Source of the DNA: Oligoflexia bacterium
Lineage (GTDB): Bacteria; Bdellovibrionota; Bacteriovoracia; Bacteriovoracales; Bacteriovoracaceae
Direction of reading: 5' to 3'
DNA: 54,998 nucleotides
Assembly (NCBI GenBank): GCA_015231955.1
Contig: JADGAN010000020.1
Span: 36,603-91,600, forward strand
Part shown: piece by piece, positions 44,206-52,738 of the stretch
How the letters are laid out: the number at the start of each line of letters is the position of its first letter
Position numbering within the stretch: the stretch's first letter is position 1
Notes under the pieces: generated by a model
Database searches by the model: none
Told to the model about the DNA's origin: nothing
What the model saw: the letters and a program-made list of their open reading frames with translations, nothing else
Program-made: the position numbers and the translations under genes

Positions 44206-44271
44206 AGTAGAAACCAATATATTTTTGTAGAAGACTCGTTTTCAGTAACGCAAAGAAAATAGGGATGAAGT

Positions 44272-45744
44272 TTGAACCTTACGCATAAAATTCTTATTAT
44301 TGAGGATGAAGAGTATTTCAGAGAAGCATTGGTTAAACAGCTATCTGTTCTCGCTAATGTGGTGGCGGTTGCGAATAAACAAGATGCTCTGAAAGAAATT
44401 CAAAGAAACCACTTCGATGCTGTGATTATAGATATCGACCTCTCCGGTGAGATCGCAGGCTTCGACATATTAGAGTCAGCAAAGAGCAAAGATTTCTTTA
44501 CTATCATGCTAACCGATAACAGTAGTGATGATTATATCAAGAAGGCCTACTCCATGGGATGCGATCACTACCTCACCAAAGAGCAATCTGAACAGGTCTT
44601 GGAATTTATCATAATGGAGCGCTTACGGGTGACGAGTGACTCCGTTAGTGCTGAGTTCTTTAAGAGAAAATATGTTACCGAAGATCATACGTTAGTTAGC
44701 GACATCATCTCACTTAAAAAGCGACTAAGAAACAATGAGCGGTCTCTGCTTCTACTAGGAGCAACTGGCGTTGGGAAAACATTGCTTGCGGAGTGTATCC
44801 ATTATCTCCTCGGCGGTACCGAGGAGAGTTTTGTTGCTCTTAATGTTGCTTCAATCCCAGAACACTTAATCGAGAGTGAACTCTTTGGTTATAAAAAAGG
44901 GGCCTTCACTGGTGCGATAAAAGATAAGAGAGGACTGCTTGAAGAAGCAAACAATGGAACCCTCTTTCTTGATGAGATAACCAGCATGCCAATTCAAGTT
45001 CAGAAAAAGCTGCTTAAATGCATTGAGGAGAAGATATTTTATCCACTCGGCGGTACGACTGCGGTAAAAGTGAAGTTCCGATTAATCACTTCTACCTGTG
45101 AAGATATTTACCAGAAGATACAAACAGGAGATTTTAGAACTGATTTTTACTATCGTATTTGCGGGGTTACACTCACCATTCCGTCCTTAAAAGAACGTCC
45201 CAAAGATATAAAACTACTGATTAAGCACTTCCTTACTCAAGGTTCCCGGCAAGTTTCTTTCAGCAAAGAGGCCTACCGCTTGATGAGTGAGTATTGTTGG
45301 CCGGGAAATATTAGAGAGCTAAAGAGCGTGGTCGAAGAGTTGTCGCAGATTGATAGCGGTGAGGTTACATCGGAGGATTTACCAGAGCATATTCGCCTCA
45401 ATAAACCGATGCAACTAACAGCGAACTCCGCAAAATTTATTAATACCGATCATATTAGCTTTATTCGACAATATGGAATAATCAAATTTCTTTTGAAGTT
45501 AGAGGCCGATGCGGCCTTTGAAATAGAGAAGATGTTCAAAAACGATGCGGAAGGTGGGACGGAGTTTATGAAGGTCTCAAAAGCGTATTATTATAGGATT
45601 CTTCAGAGGGCCCGAAACCTCGAAAAGAACTTAAATATTGATCTGAAAGAGATCAAAGCCGGAACATTAAAATCAACCCATCGGCATCGACCACCAGTAA
45701 AGCAATCTGATATGGATGACTTTTCCAGTGAACTCATGCAATAG
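44272..45744 (+). CDS. NtrC-family sigma-54-dependent response regulator
   Basis: A 490-residue protein; the start is TTG 44272, a few bases after AGGGATGAAG. The receiver domain (residues 1-125) has the acidic pair (EDEE), phospho-Asp in VIIDIDLSG near residue 57 and Lys in YLTKEQ. The AAA+ domain has LLGATGVGKTLLAE (Walker A), ELFGYKKGAFTGAIKDKRG with the GAFTGA sigma-54 contact, and LFLDEI (Walker B). The end has a FIS-like helix-turn-helix (SKAYYYRILQRARNL). It should activate the precursor promoter at 44095-44110 when phosphorylated. Confidence 0.94.
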   Translation: MNLTHKILIIEDEEYFREALVKQLSVLANVVAVANKQDALKEIQRNHFDAVIIDIDLSGEIAGFDILESAKSKDFFTIMLTDNSSDDYIKKAYSMGCDHYLTKEQSEQVLEFIIMERLRVTSDSVSAEFFKRKYVTEDHTLVSDIISLKKRLRNNERSLLLLGATGVGKTLLAECIHYLLGGTEESFVALNVASIPEHLIESELFGYKKGAFTGAIKDKRGLLEEANNGTLFLDEITSMPIQVQKKLLKCIEEKIFYPLGGTTAVKVKFRLITSTCEDIYQKIQTGDFRTDFYYRICGVTLTIPSLKERPKDIKLLIKHFLTQGSRQVSFSKEAYRLMSEYCWPGNIRELKSVVEELSQIDSGEVTSEDLPEHIRLNKPMQLTANSAKFINTDHISFIRQYGIIKFLLKLEADAAFEIEKMFKNDAEGGTEFMKVSKAYYYRILQRARNLEKNLNIDLKEIKAGTLKSTHRHRPPVKQSDMDDFSSELMQ

Positions 45745-45768
45745 GTTCGTTATAGGAGTGATCGCTGT

Positions 45769-45978
45769 ATGGAAAATACAAAAGATAAGGGCCAACTCAT
45801 TCATGATTTAAGAAAATCTCTTAGGCGAATGAAGTTAATCCTTGATGGGCTGGATAGCAGTAACAATGGCACAGCTCCTAAAGACCAATTTCAGTTAGAT
45901 AAAATGAAAAAAGATTTTAGTGATGAAATTCTTAATATCAAAAACATTTGGGATCTAGACCATGAAAATATTAGATAG
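45769..45978 (+). CDS. Small protein with H-box-like motif
   Basis: A 69-residue protein, 24 bases after the activator gene. QLIHDLRKSLRRMKLILDGL near its start resembles the phospho-accepting helix of histidine kinases (HDLR-x-xL), with His12 in the right place, but there is no ATPase domain. It may receive or relay phosphate between the kinase at 50219 and the activator, or act as a decoy. No family is recognised. Confidence 0.65.
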   Translation: MENTKDKGQLIHDLRKSLRRMKLILDGLDSSNNGTAPKDQFQLDKMKKDFSDEILNIKNIWDLDHENIR

Positions 45979-46025
45979 TTTGATAGTCAGAACAGGAACA
46001 ATAACAATAAACAAAGAGGTATCGT

Positions 46026-46352
46026 GTGAAAGGTAACAAAATTTTAAATCTTATTCTTAGTGCTTGTTTACCATTTTTATCTAAAAGTGTGATGGCCAAT
46101 ACTCCAGGTGATTTCTTTCTTAAGGACTCAGTGTTAACTAAAGCAAATTTTCATGATTTGAATTTAGATTTTGAAAAAGTTGCGGCCAAGTTCGATGCAG
46201 TTAATCCGGTAGACTATGAACGGCATGTGTTCTATTTAGACCCTCATGTTGAAGATAGCAAAATTACTATTAGCGATGTGGACGGGGTTATGCTTCGACT
46301 TCCAATAGACAGAGTCTCTTATGGTTCTCCTAGAAACGAAGGGCATAACTAA
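46026..46352 (+). CDS. Small secreted protein in the RiPP cluster
   Basis: A 108-residue protein; GTG 46026 follows AAAGAGG. A signal peptide (KILNLILSACLPFLSKSVMA) with likely cleavage after VMA is followed by about 80 acidic residues with no Cys. No family is recognised. It lies in the divergent operon directly before two solute-binding proteins, so a role in peptide or signal handling in the periplasm is possible. Confidence 0.65.
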   Translation: MKGNKILNLILSACLPFLSKSVMANTPGDFFLKDSVLTKANFHDLNLDFEKVAAKFDAVNPVDYERHVFYLDPHVEDSKITISDVDGVMLRLPIDRVSYGSPRNEGHN

Positions 46353-46397
46353 TTTTTTTTTGCTTTCCCTCATCCTGATAAGAGAGATGGTTTTACG

Positions 46398-47930
46398 ATG
46401 AAGTACACTTTTTATTTTTCTATAATCTGCTTGACCCTATTGATGCTACTCGGTTGTTCTAAACAACCAAATAGCAATGTATTGAACTATGTCATTACCG
46501 ATGAAACGAGTAGCATATCTTTTTCTCCTTACGACTCTGATCTTGATACTAATGCTACGGTGGTAGATCATCTTGTTGGCACTCTTGTAAAGTATGGGCC
46601 GGATGGCCGATATGCCCCCTTCCTTGCAGAGAAATGGTATTCCACTCAAGATAACAAATGGATATTTGAACTTAAAGAGAACTTATCGTCAGAGGATGGG
46701 CAAAAAATAACGGCGGAAAATTATGTTAAGTCGCTTAAGTTTATTTTCAAAAAGTTGGCCCATGACGGGACATTGCCCACCTTTGATGCTCTGATTGGGT
46801 GGAAGGAATTTATTCGTGGGGCCGGGGAATTAAAAGGACTTTACTATAAAGATGATAAGACTTTGGTCTTTGAGTTTGATCGGAAGATTGAAGGATTGAT
46901 AGATTATTTGGCCATGCCTTATTATGGATTTTATTCTTCTAGTGATTTTAATCCGGATGGTACCTGGAAAAACAATCAAAAAATCTCGTCTACTGGTGCT
47001 TATAAAGTCAAGAGATACACTGAAAATGAAATTCTCTTGGAAATGAGACAAGATATTTTCTCTTATGATAAGTTTGCCCCACAGTTGGTTTTAGTGAAGA
47101 AGCAAAAATCAGAGGATGCTTTAAAAGAAAACCGGAGTAGATCACTATTAACCATATCCTTAGAAGGTAAATCTATTTCACAATCAGATTTTACTCTCAT
47201 TAAAGGGCCGCCAATTGTTCTGACCACGATCATCCTGAGTCCCTATAAAGAAAATGTATTCCACGACCTTTCTATGAGAGAAGTGTTTGTTGAAGACGTC
47301 CTTGAATACCAAACATCAAACCGCTTTGAGAGCAGTGATAAAATTGTATCTACAGATTTTTTTGTTGATTATCCTGGGAAGCAAACATCTACTCTCAAAG
47401 GCAGCATCGCCCCTAAAGATACTTTGAAGATAGTAAAAGGAAAAGAAGTCCTAATCTATATCCCCTCACTCTTAGCAAAGGCCGAACGGGATTATTTAGA
47501 TACTCTTTTCACCTTTATCTTAACTAAAAAGCATGGGATTAAGTTCACTTATGCGAGTGATGATCCCAAAGACGAGCAGTTAATTCAAAAGAAGATCAAC
47601 AATAAATTTTTTGACATTAGGGTTTCAACAGTGTTTGCCGGTAGCACTATCGACTGGTTTATTGTGAAGATGATCTTCTGTACCAAACTAGGGGTCAGTT
47701 ACCCCGATCCATCAGGGCGGATGTGCTCACTCACCAAATCCTACGAGGAGGGCAAAGTTGCGCTGAAAGATTTTCAACAGCGATTTAATCAAATCTATAG
47801 AGAGGATAGCTCTGTGATCCCAATGTTCCATGGTGGAGCAACTTGGCTTGTCTCTAAAGATATTGATCTTAAAAATATTGCATCGACGATGAGCCATCCA
47901 CGTTTTGATCTTATAAGATTTGTGAAATAA
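46398..47930 (+). CDS. Family 5 solute-binding lipoprotein (peptide-binding type)
   Basis: A 510-residue protein. The N-terminus has a lipobox (LLMLLGC) and then a DppA/OppA-like fold: VVDHLVGTLVKYGPDGRYAP, FLAEKWYSTQDNKWIFELKE and GQKITAENYVKSLKFIFKKL. Such proteins bind peptides or other small molecules for ABC importers. No ABC permease or ATPase gene is nearby, so it may act as a sensor co-receptor or peptide chaperone. A paralogue without signal sequence follows after 12 bases. Confidence 0.88.
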   Translation: MKYTFYFSIICLTLLMLLGCSKQPNSNVLNYVITDETSSISFSPYDSDLDTNATVVDHLVGTLVKYGPDGRYAPFLAEKWYSTQDNKWIFELKENLSSEDGQKITAENYVKSLKFIFKKLAHDGTLPTFDALIGWKEFIRGAGELKGLYYKDDKTLVFEFDRKIEGLIDYLAMPYYGFYSSSDFNPDGTWKNNQKISSTGAYKVKRYTENEILLEMRQDIFSYDKFAPQLVLVKKQKSEDALKENRSRSLLTISLEGKSISQSDFTLIKGPPIVLTTIILSPYKENVFHDLSMREVFVEDVLEYQTSNRFESSDKIVSTDFFVDYPGKQTSTLKGSIAPKDTLKIVKGKEVLIYIPSLLAKAERDYLDTLFTFILTKKHGIKFTYASDDPKDEQLIQKKINNKFFDIRVSTVFAGSTIDWFIVKMIFCTKLGVSYPDPSGRMCSLTKSYEEGKVALKDFQQRFNQIYREDSSVIPMFHGGATWLVSKDIDLKNIASTMSHPRFDLIRFVK

Positions 47931-47942
47931 CAAAGGAATTGT

Positions 47943-49391
47943 ATGCGAGGAATATCTTACATAGTAACGGACACAACCAAAGATTTTTCTCTATCTATCC
48001 ATGACTCTGATTATAGTCAAAACACCATTGTTATGGAGCAAGTTGTAGGAACATTGCTTAAGTTTAATCACCAAGATCAAGCTATCCCTTTCTTGGCCGA
48101 GAGCTGGAAAGTTGTCGATGGCCTAAAATGGATATTTAAGTTAAGATCGAATTTAAAATGTGAAAACGGAGAAGAGATAACAGCAGAGTCGTATGTAAAT
48201 AACTTTAAAAATATATTTCGGATGCTGGCAAAGAGTAATGAACTTCCAACCTTTGATTGCCTGAGAGGGTGGGATGCTTTTATCACAGGAAAGAGTAGCG
48301 ACTTGGGCCTCTTTGTAGAAGACAAGGTTACAATCGTATTTTCATTTTCTAAAAAAGTCGAAGGCGTTGAAGAGTATTTAAGCATGCCATATTTTGGATA
48401 CTATGCTTCTGCAAATTTTAACATTGATGGAAATTGGGCCAATAAGGGGAATGTAATTGCTTCTGGCGCCTATAGGGTAGCTTCCTTTTCTCAAGATGAA
48501 ATTAAATTACTTGCGAGAGAAGATATGTTTCAGTTTAAAATAACCGCCCCCCTAAAAGTGTTAATTCAAAAGAAAGAATTGAATCAGGCCCTTAAAGATA
48601 ATAAAGACCACACCATTATTGCCAAAAGAGGTGAATGTGATTTGCGTTTACTTTCTAAAAGTAATTTTACTACTGCTAAAGGTAGGCCTGTGATAGCTTA
48701 CTCATTGATCCTTAACCCGAAGGGAAGTCGTTTCTTTTCTACAATAGAGAATAGGCAGATATTCATCAAGCATTTCCTGAACGAGAAGTCATTGCTTCCC
48801 TTGTTAAATAGTGATTCTGAACTATCAAATGATTTATTTCTTGATCATCCATCGGCCACCTCTTTTTTTGAAGGGGAATCAAATCAAGATCAATTCTCGA
48901 TATCAAACGAAGGACCATTAATAATTTACTCCCCTTATCCAACAGAAAACAAAGAGTGCTCTTATATAAAAGAACTTATCTGTAGAGTTTGCCATAAACT
49001 CAATATCCAGTATGAGTTTACCAATGCTCCTTCCGATAGTTCTAAAGATGTCATAAAGAAACTCACCAAGGAATGCGATCTAAGGATTTCTGGGGTTCAT
49101 GCAGGAACAAAAATTGATTACTTTATAGTTAAAATGATCTTTTGTAGTGATTTGGGCGTAAGTTACCCCGATCCCTATAACAAATTAGGTAGCTTAACTA
49201 AACTCTACGAAGAGGGCAAAATTGATCTCGCCGATTTTCAACAGCAATTTAATCGTATCTACAGAGAGGATAGTGCTGTGTTGCCAGTACTTCACTCAGG
49301 ACCAATTTGGTTTGTGAGCAAAGAGATTAATCTTAATAATGATAACGGTAGAATCTACACTCCTCGTTTTGACTTGATAGAGGTGAAGTAA
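47943..49391 (+). CDS. Solute-binding-protein paralogue without signal peptide
   Basis: A 482-residue paralogue of the preceding gene, aligned along its length: VVGTLLKFNHQDQAIPFLAE, the EEITAESYVNNFKNIFRMLA segment, and the shared ending with FNRIYREDSAVLPVLHSGPI. It starts directly in the mature domain at MRGISYIVTDTT; AAAGGA precedes ATG 47943. With no signal or lipobox it should stay in the cytoplasm, where it could bind the precursor or product and present it to the YcaO-like enzyme whose gene follows. Confidence 0.85.
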   Translation: MRGISYIVTDTTKDFSLSIHDSDYSQNTIVMEQVVGTLLKFNHQDQAIPFLAESWKVVDGLKWIFKLRSNLKCENGEEITAESYVNNFKNIFRMLAKSNELPTFDCLRGWDAFITGKSSDLGLFVEDKVTIVFSFSKKVEGVEEYLSMPYFGYYASANFNIDGNWANKGNVIASGAYRVASFSQDEIKLLAREDMFQFKITAPLKVLIQKKELNQALKDNKDHTIIAKRGECDLRLLSKSNFTTAKGRPVIAYSLILNPKGSRFFSTIENRQIFIKHFLNEKSLLPLLNSDSELSNDLFLDHPSATSFFEGESNQDQFSISNEGPLIIYSPYPTENKECSYIKELICRVCHKLNIQYEFTNAPSDSSKDVIKKLTKECDLRISGVHAGTKIDYFIVKMIFCSDLGVSYPDPYNKLGSLTKLYEEGKIDLADFQQQFNRIYREDSAVLPVLHSGPIWFVSKEINLNNDNGRIYTPRFDLIEVK

Positions 49392-49394
49392 GTT

Positions 49395-50255
49395 ATGATA
49401 GAGGAGCTAAGACTACTTGACCCTAAATTCCAGAAGATTATTGTCTCTCCGATAAAAGAGAAAGATCAGGATATCGGATATAGCAGTATTGTTATTTGCA
49501 ATGATAGTGCTATTGGCGGTGGTGTCTCTTCATCAGAAGATGAGAGTGTTAAAATCGCCATTGCCGAGTTTATTGAAAGATCGCTTTTTAAAATGATTTC
49601 AAATTCAGACCAGAGACAGGATTTTCTTCTTGATGAACACCCTACCACAAGCGGTTTTGCTGCTGGTTTTGATCATTCAAAAACATTTTTAAGGGCCTTA
49701 TGTGAGGCCACCGAGCGATGGTTATGGTCAAAATGGATAGATGAGGGGTTTTTTGTCCCAAGCATTTCCATTCCACTTCAAAATATGACTCCACTCGAAC
49801 GCTTCTTTTTATCCCATTTTGATTCAACCCAATTCAGAAAGATGAGCATTACTATTGACCATCCAATTACGGGGAAGGCCACTGCATATTTTGCGGTCTG
49901 CTTAGGAATAAAAGGCAATGGTATCTTTCCTGGGTCTAGAGTAAGTTTTGTTGAAGATAATCTGTGGGTGCATCCTCTCGTCGAGGCGTATAGGCATTTG
50001 GATATTTTCAACAAGAGGGATAAAGACCGTGCTCTTGCTGATTTTGATTTCATAGATCAAAGAATAATCTATTTTGGAGAAAATAAAGAGCATGCTCTAA
50101 ATACGATCAGCACTTGCAAACGAACCGATTGGCCCAAAATCACCTATAAACTAACCAAAGAGTATCCAACTAACAAACAGTACTACTTATGGAGAGTGCT
50201 GGCCGATAACTACAAAGGATGGCATCAAGGATGTTACGACCGCTTCGTTTACTAA
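49395..50255 (+). CDS. YcaO-like peptide-modifying enzyme (short)
   Basis: A 286-residue protein with the two YcaO signature helices: GGGVSSSEDESVKIAIAEFI followed by ER at about residues 41-62, and TSGFAAGFDHSKTFLRALCE followed by ATER at about residues 85-108. These Glu/Arg-rich motifs bind ATP and Mg in YcaO enzymes, which activate peptide backbone amides to form azolines, thioamides or amidines. It is shorter than typical YcaO proteins and lacks the usual C-terminal part. No TfuA or E1-like partner gene is seen. It overlaps the kinase gene by 37 bases. Confidence 0.82.
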   Translation: MIEELRLLDPKFQKIIVSPIKEKDQDIGYSSIVICNDSAIGGGVSSSEDESVKIAIAEFIERSLFKMISNSDQRQDFLLDEHPTTSGFAAGFDHSKTFLRALCEATERWLWSKWIDEGFFVPSISIPLQNMTPLERFFLSHFDSTQFRKMSITIDHPITGKATAYFAVCLGIKGNGIFPGSRVSFVEDNLWVHPLVEAYRHLDIFNKRDKDRALADFDFIDQRIIYFGENKEHALNTISTCKRTDWPKITYKLTKEYPTNKQYYLWRVLADNYKGWHQGCYDRFVY

Positions 50256-52255
50256 AAGAAAATATATTGCTTGAAATAGGGCCAACTAAAGTAGCACTTA
50301 TTCTTTTGCTAACCACACTACTTCACCATGTTTGCTTCTACTTTATTTCATCTCATGCCTCTAACAAAACGGTTTTGGGAGTAACGGGACTTCTACGCCA
50401 GCAATTCGTTGACTACGATCCATATAAAATTTCAGAGACACTACATGACTTAGAATCGCTTAACTTGATTAAGTGTTCTCAGTTTACCAATCTCGAAAAT
50501 AATTTAGCGTATTTGGATATGAGATATAAGAGTGGTGCCTCTGGAGGTTGTGAAGAGAGTTTTTTTCTTCTGAATGGAATCAAAAAAGATGTAACCATTA
50601 TTGGTGCGAATAATATTCGATGGGATGTTCAGTTTTTATCTATAAACGATGGTAGCTTCCTCTTGGCCCGTTTGTTTACGCTTATCCTCCTTCTTGTTTT
50701 CATCTTATCCTACCTATTCTCACGGGGACTTAAATTAAAAAATGAAAAGCAGGTCAGTGCTCTTAAAGACCAAAGTGCTGAACAGATCATGACCCTTGCA
50801 TCTCAAGTATCCCATGATATTCGCTCTCCACTAACAGCACTTGCTTCATCGGCAAGATCGTGGATACATTTACTGCCGGAGGATGACAGGGTAATTGTGC
50901 GATCTCAAATTCAACGCATTCAAGATATCGCAAACGATCTCCTCCGTAAGCGTAAAGAAATTAAGAGTGGTAAAAGTGGCGTAGAAAGTACCAGTAAGTT
51001 AGAACCACAGCTCCTTTCAAGTTGCATTGAAGAAATAGTAACTGAAAAGCGAATGACATTTCGCCAACACATTGGTCTTCATATAGAGGCCAATGTTGAG
51101 CAGACCTATGGTGTCTTCGCTATCATCAATCTCGTTGAGTTTAAACGCCTCATATCCAATCTTATCAATAATGCTACTGAGGCCTATGATGATAAGAAAG
51201 GTGAGATCAAGGTTCAATTAGTAGAAGACGAATTAAATGCAATTCTGAGTGTAGAGGATAATGGCAAGGGCATTCCCCCTGAAGTCTTAGCGAAACTTGG
51301 ATCAGTAGGTGTTACTTACGGTAAGGGAGATAACTCAGCTTCTGGCAATGGCCTTGGTGTGGCCCATGCTAAAAAGAGTATCGAAGATTGGGGCGGTCGA
51401 TTTAAGATAGAGTCCGAAGTAGGAAAAGGAACCAAAATCATTCTCGCTATTCCCAAAACTACCGCCCCTCATTGGTTTGTTTCCAAGATATCTTTAGAAA
51501 GCAATATGGCGATAGTGATCCTTGATGATGATGCTGGCATCCACCAAACTTGGGATAAGCGACTAGAGGGTGTGCTTGCATGTAGTGATTCCCAAGTAGA
51601 AGTTGTTCACCTCTCTACTCCAGATGATTTTAGTTCCTGGGTACAGAATCACTCTGCTCACTACAATAAAGTTTTATACCTCTGTGATTACGAATTACTT
51701 GGCCATAAAGTTAGTGGCCTTGACCTGATTGAAAAACATTCTTTGAATGGCCTGACCTACTTAGTGACCAGTCATTATGAGGAAGAGAAGATACGGACAC
51801 GCTGTAAAGAATTAGGAGTGAAACTGATTCCTAAGATGCTAGCAGGCTTAGTCCCCATTGAGGTTAAGAAAGATAAGCCCGCTCAGAGCGAAGCTACTTT
51901 GACGACTGATCTCCAAGACGTCCAAGCTGTCTTAGTGGATGATGATGAATATATCCGAATTGATTGGAGTAAATACGCTAAGAAGGCCGGTATTAAGTTT
52001 CTGGCCGTTGAGTCTTCAGCACAACTGATGAACATGACCCCAAAGCTCTCTAAGGAGCTTTGTGAAGTGTTTATCGATAGAGAGTTAGGTGAAGGGCTTC
52101 CCAAAGGTGAGGATGTGGCCATTACACTCTACGAGCAAGGCTTTAAGAAGCTTTCCTTGGCGACTGGTCACCCTGCTGACATGTTTGCACATCTGCCTTG
52201 GCTTAAATGCCAAGGGAAGGTGTGTCCGTGGTCGGATGAAGATGATGACTGGTAA
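50219..52255 (+). CDS. Membrane hybrid histidine kinase with two receiver-like domains
   Basis: A 678-residue protein. Two transmembrane segments (about residues 24-44 and 145-166) flank a periplasmic sensor domain of about 100 residues. SQVSHDIRSPLTALASSARS holds the phospho-accepting His near residue 200; NLINNATEAYDD, VEDNGKGIPPEVLAKLG and GNGLGVAHAKKS form the ATPase. Two receiver-like domains follow: one keeps acidic residues and LCDYELLG; the other has VLVDDDEY and VFIDRELGEG. Probably senses an outside signal, perhaps the peptide, and signals to the activator at 44272. Confidence 0.9.
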   Translation: MASRMLRPLRLLKENILLEIGPTKVALILLLTTLLHHVCFYFISSHASNKTVLGVTGLLRQQFVDYDPYKISETLHDLESLNLIKCSQFTNLENNLAYLDMRYKSGASGGCEESFFLLNGIKKDVTIIGANNIRWDVQFLSINDGSFLLARLFTLILLLVFILSYLFSRGLKLKNEKQVSALKDQSAEQIMTLASQVSHDIRSPLTALASSARSWIHLLPEDDRVIVRSQIQRIQDIANDLLRKRKEIKSGKSGVESTSKLEPQLLSSCIEEIVTEKRMTFRQHIGLHIEANVEQTYGVFAIINLVEFKRLISNLINNATEAYDDKKGEIKVQLVEDELNAILSVEDNGKGIPPEVLAKLGSVGVTYGKGDNSASGNGLGVAHAKKSIEDWGGRFKIESEVGKGTKIILAIPKTTAPHWFVSKISLESNMAIVILDDDAGIHQTWDKRLEGVLACSDSQVEVVHLSTPDDFSSWVQNHSAHYNKVLYLCDYELLGHKVSGLDLIEKHSLNGLTYLVTSHYEEEKIRTRCKELGVKLIPKMLAGLVPIEVKKDKPAQSEATLTTDLQDVQAVLVDDDEYIRIDWSKYAKKAGIKFLAVESSAQLMNMTPKLSKELCEVFIDRELGEGLPKGEDVAITLYEQGFKKLSLATGHPADMFAHLPWLKCQGKVCPWSDEDDDW

Positions 52256-52339
52256 TGTTCCAAAACGAAGCCAATTAGATTGATCAAGTATGTTGTGATG
52301 GATTTGTTTTATTGACTTAAATTATTGAGGGGAATAAGC

Positions 52340-52549
52340 ATGAGTACTAAAAAAAATAGATCCACTGATGCCGTATTTAGGGAAATGCTTGGACATGTCT
52401 CTTTTGGTGAGGTGCTGGAGAGCGAGCGAATCTCTCTTGGGCTTACGCAAACGGTGTTTGCAAAGAAGCTCGGTATCTCCAAGCAAGAGTTATGCGATAT
52501 TGAGAAGGGGCGAAAGAGTATTTCGCTAGTTTCTGCTGACTTCCGCTAG
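52340..52549 (+). CDS. XRE-family regulator, apparently truncated
   Basis: A 69-residue protein; ATG 52340 follows GAGGGG. FGEVLESERISLGLTQTVFA and KKLGISKQELCDIEKGRKSI make a helix-turn-helix of the XRE/HigA type. The frame stops at TAG inside the palindrome TTCCGCTAGCGGAA (52541-52554), just where the normal last helix should be, so the 3' end has been replaced. Confidence 0.7.
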   Translation: MSTKKNRSTDAVFREMLGHVSFGEVLESERISLGLTQTVFAKKLGISKQELCDIEKGRKSISLVSADFR

Positions 52550-52668
52550 CGGAACGGCTTGTTTCCGCTGGAACCGCCTAGGCAGTTTGTAAGTTCTTGA
52601 ATTCAAGTATTTCGGAGGTGGAATTTTGTAGGAAAAAGGTTCGATATAGCGGAACTAGGGTGTACCAC
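52541..52668. repeat. TTCCGC palindromes and tRNA-like 3' end
   Basis: TTCCGCTAGCGGAA (52541-52554) is a perfect palindrome; further TTCCGC and GCGGAA words occur at 52563 and 52649. AGGTTCGA (52637-52644) and GGTGTACCAC (52659-52668) match the T-arm and CCA end of tRNA-Arg (38908-38915 and 38925-38934) but five bases further apart. This looks like a decayed attachment site. Confidence 0.5.
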
Positions 52669-52738
52669 AACTACTTAACCAATTGTAATCATTACTCCTT
52701 TTTTTTGATGGTCGTCTTTAGTCGTCTTTTTAAGATTT

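Noticed and set aside
46398-49391. Conventional oligopeptide ABC importer
   Set aside because: Only binding-protein genes are present; no permease or ATPase gene lies in the cluster, and one of the two binding proteins lacks an export signal.
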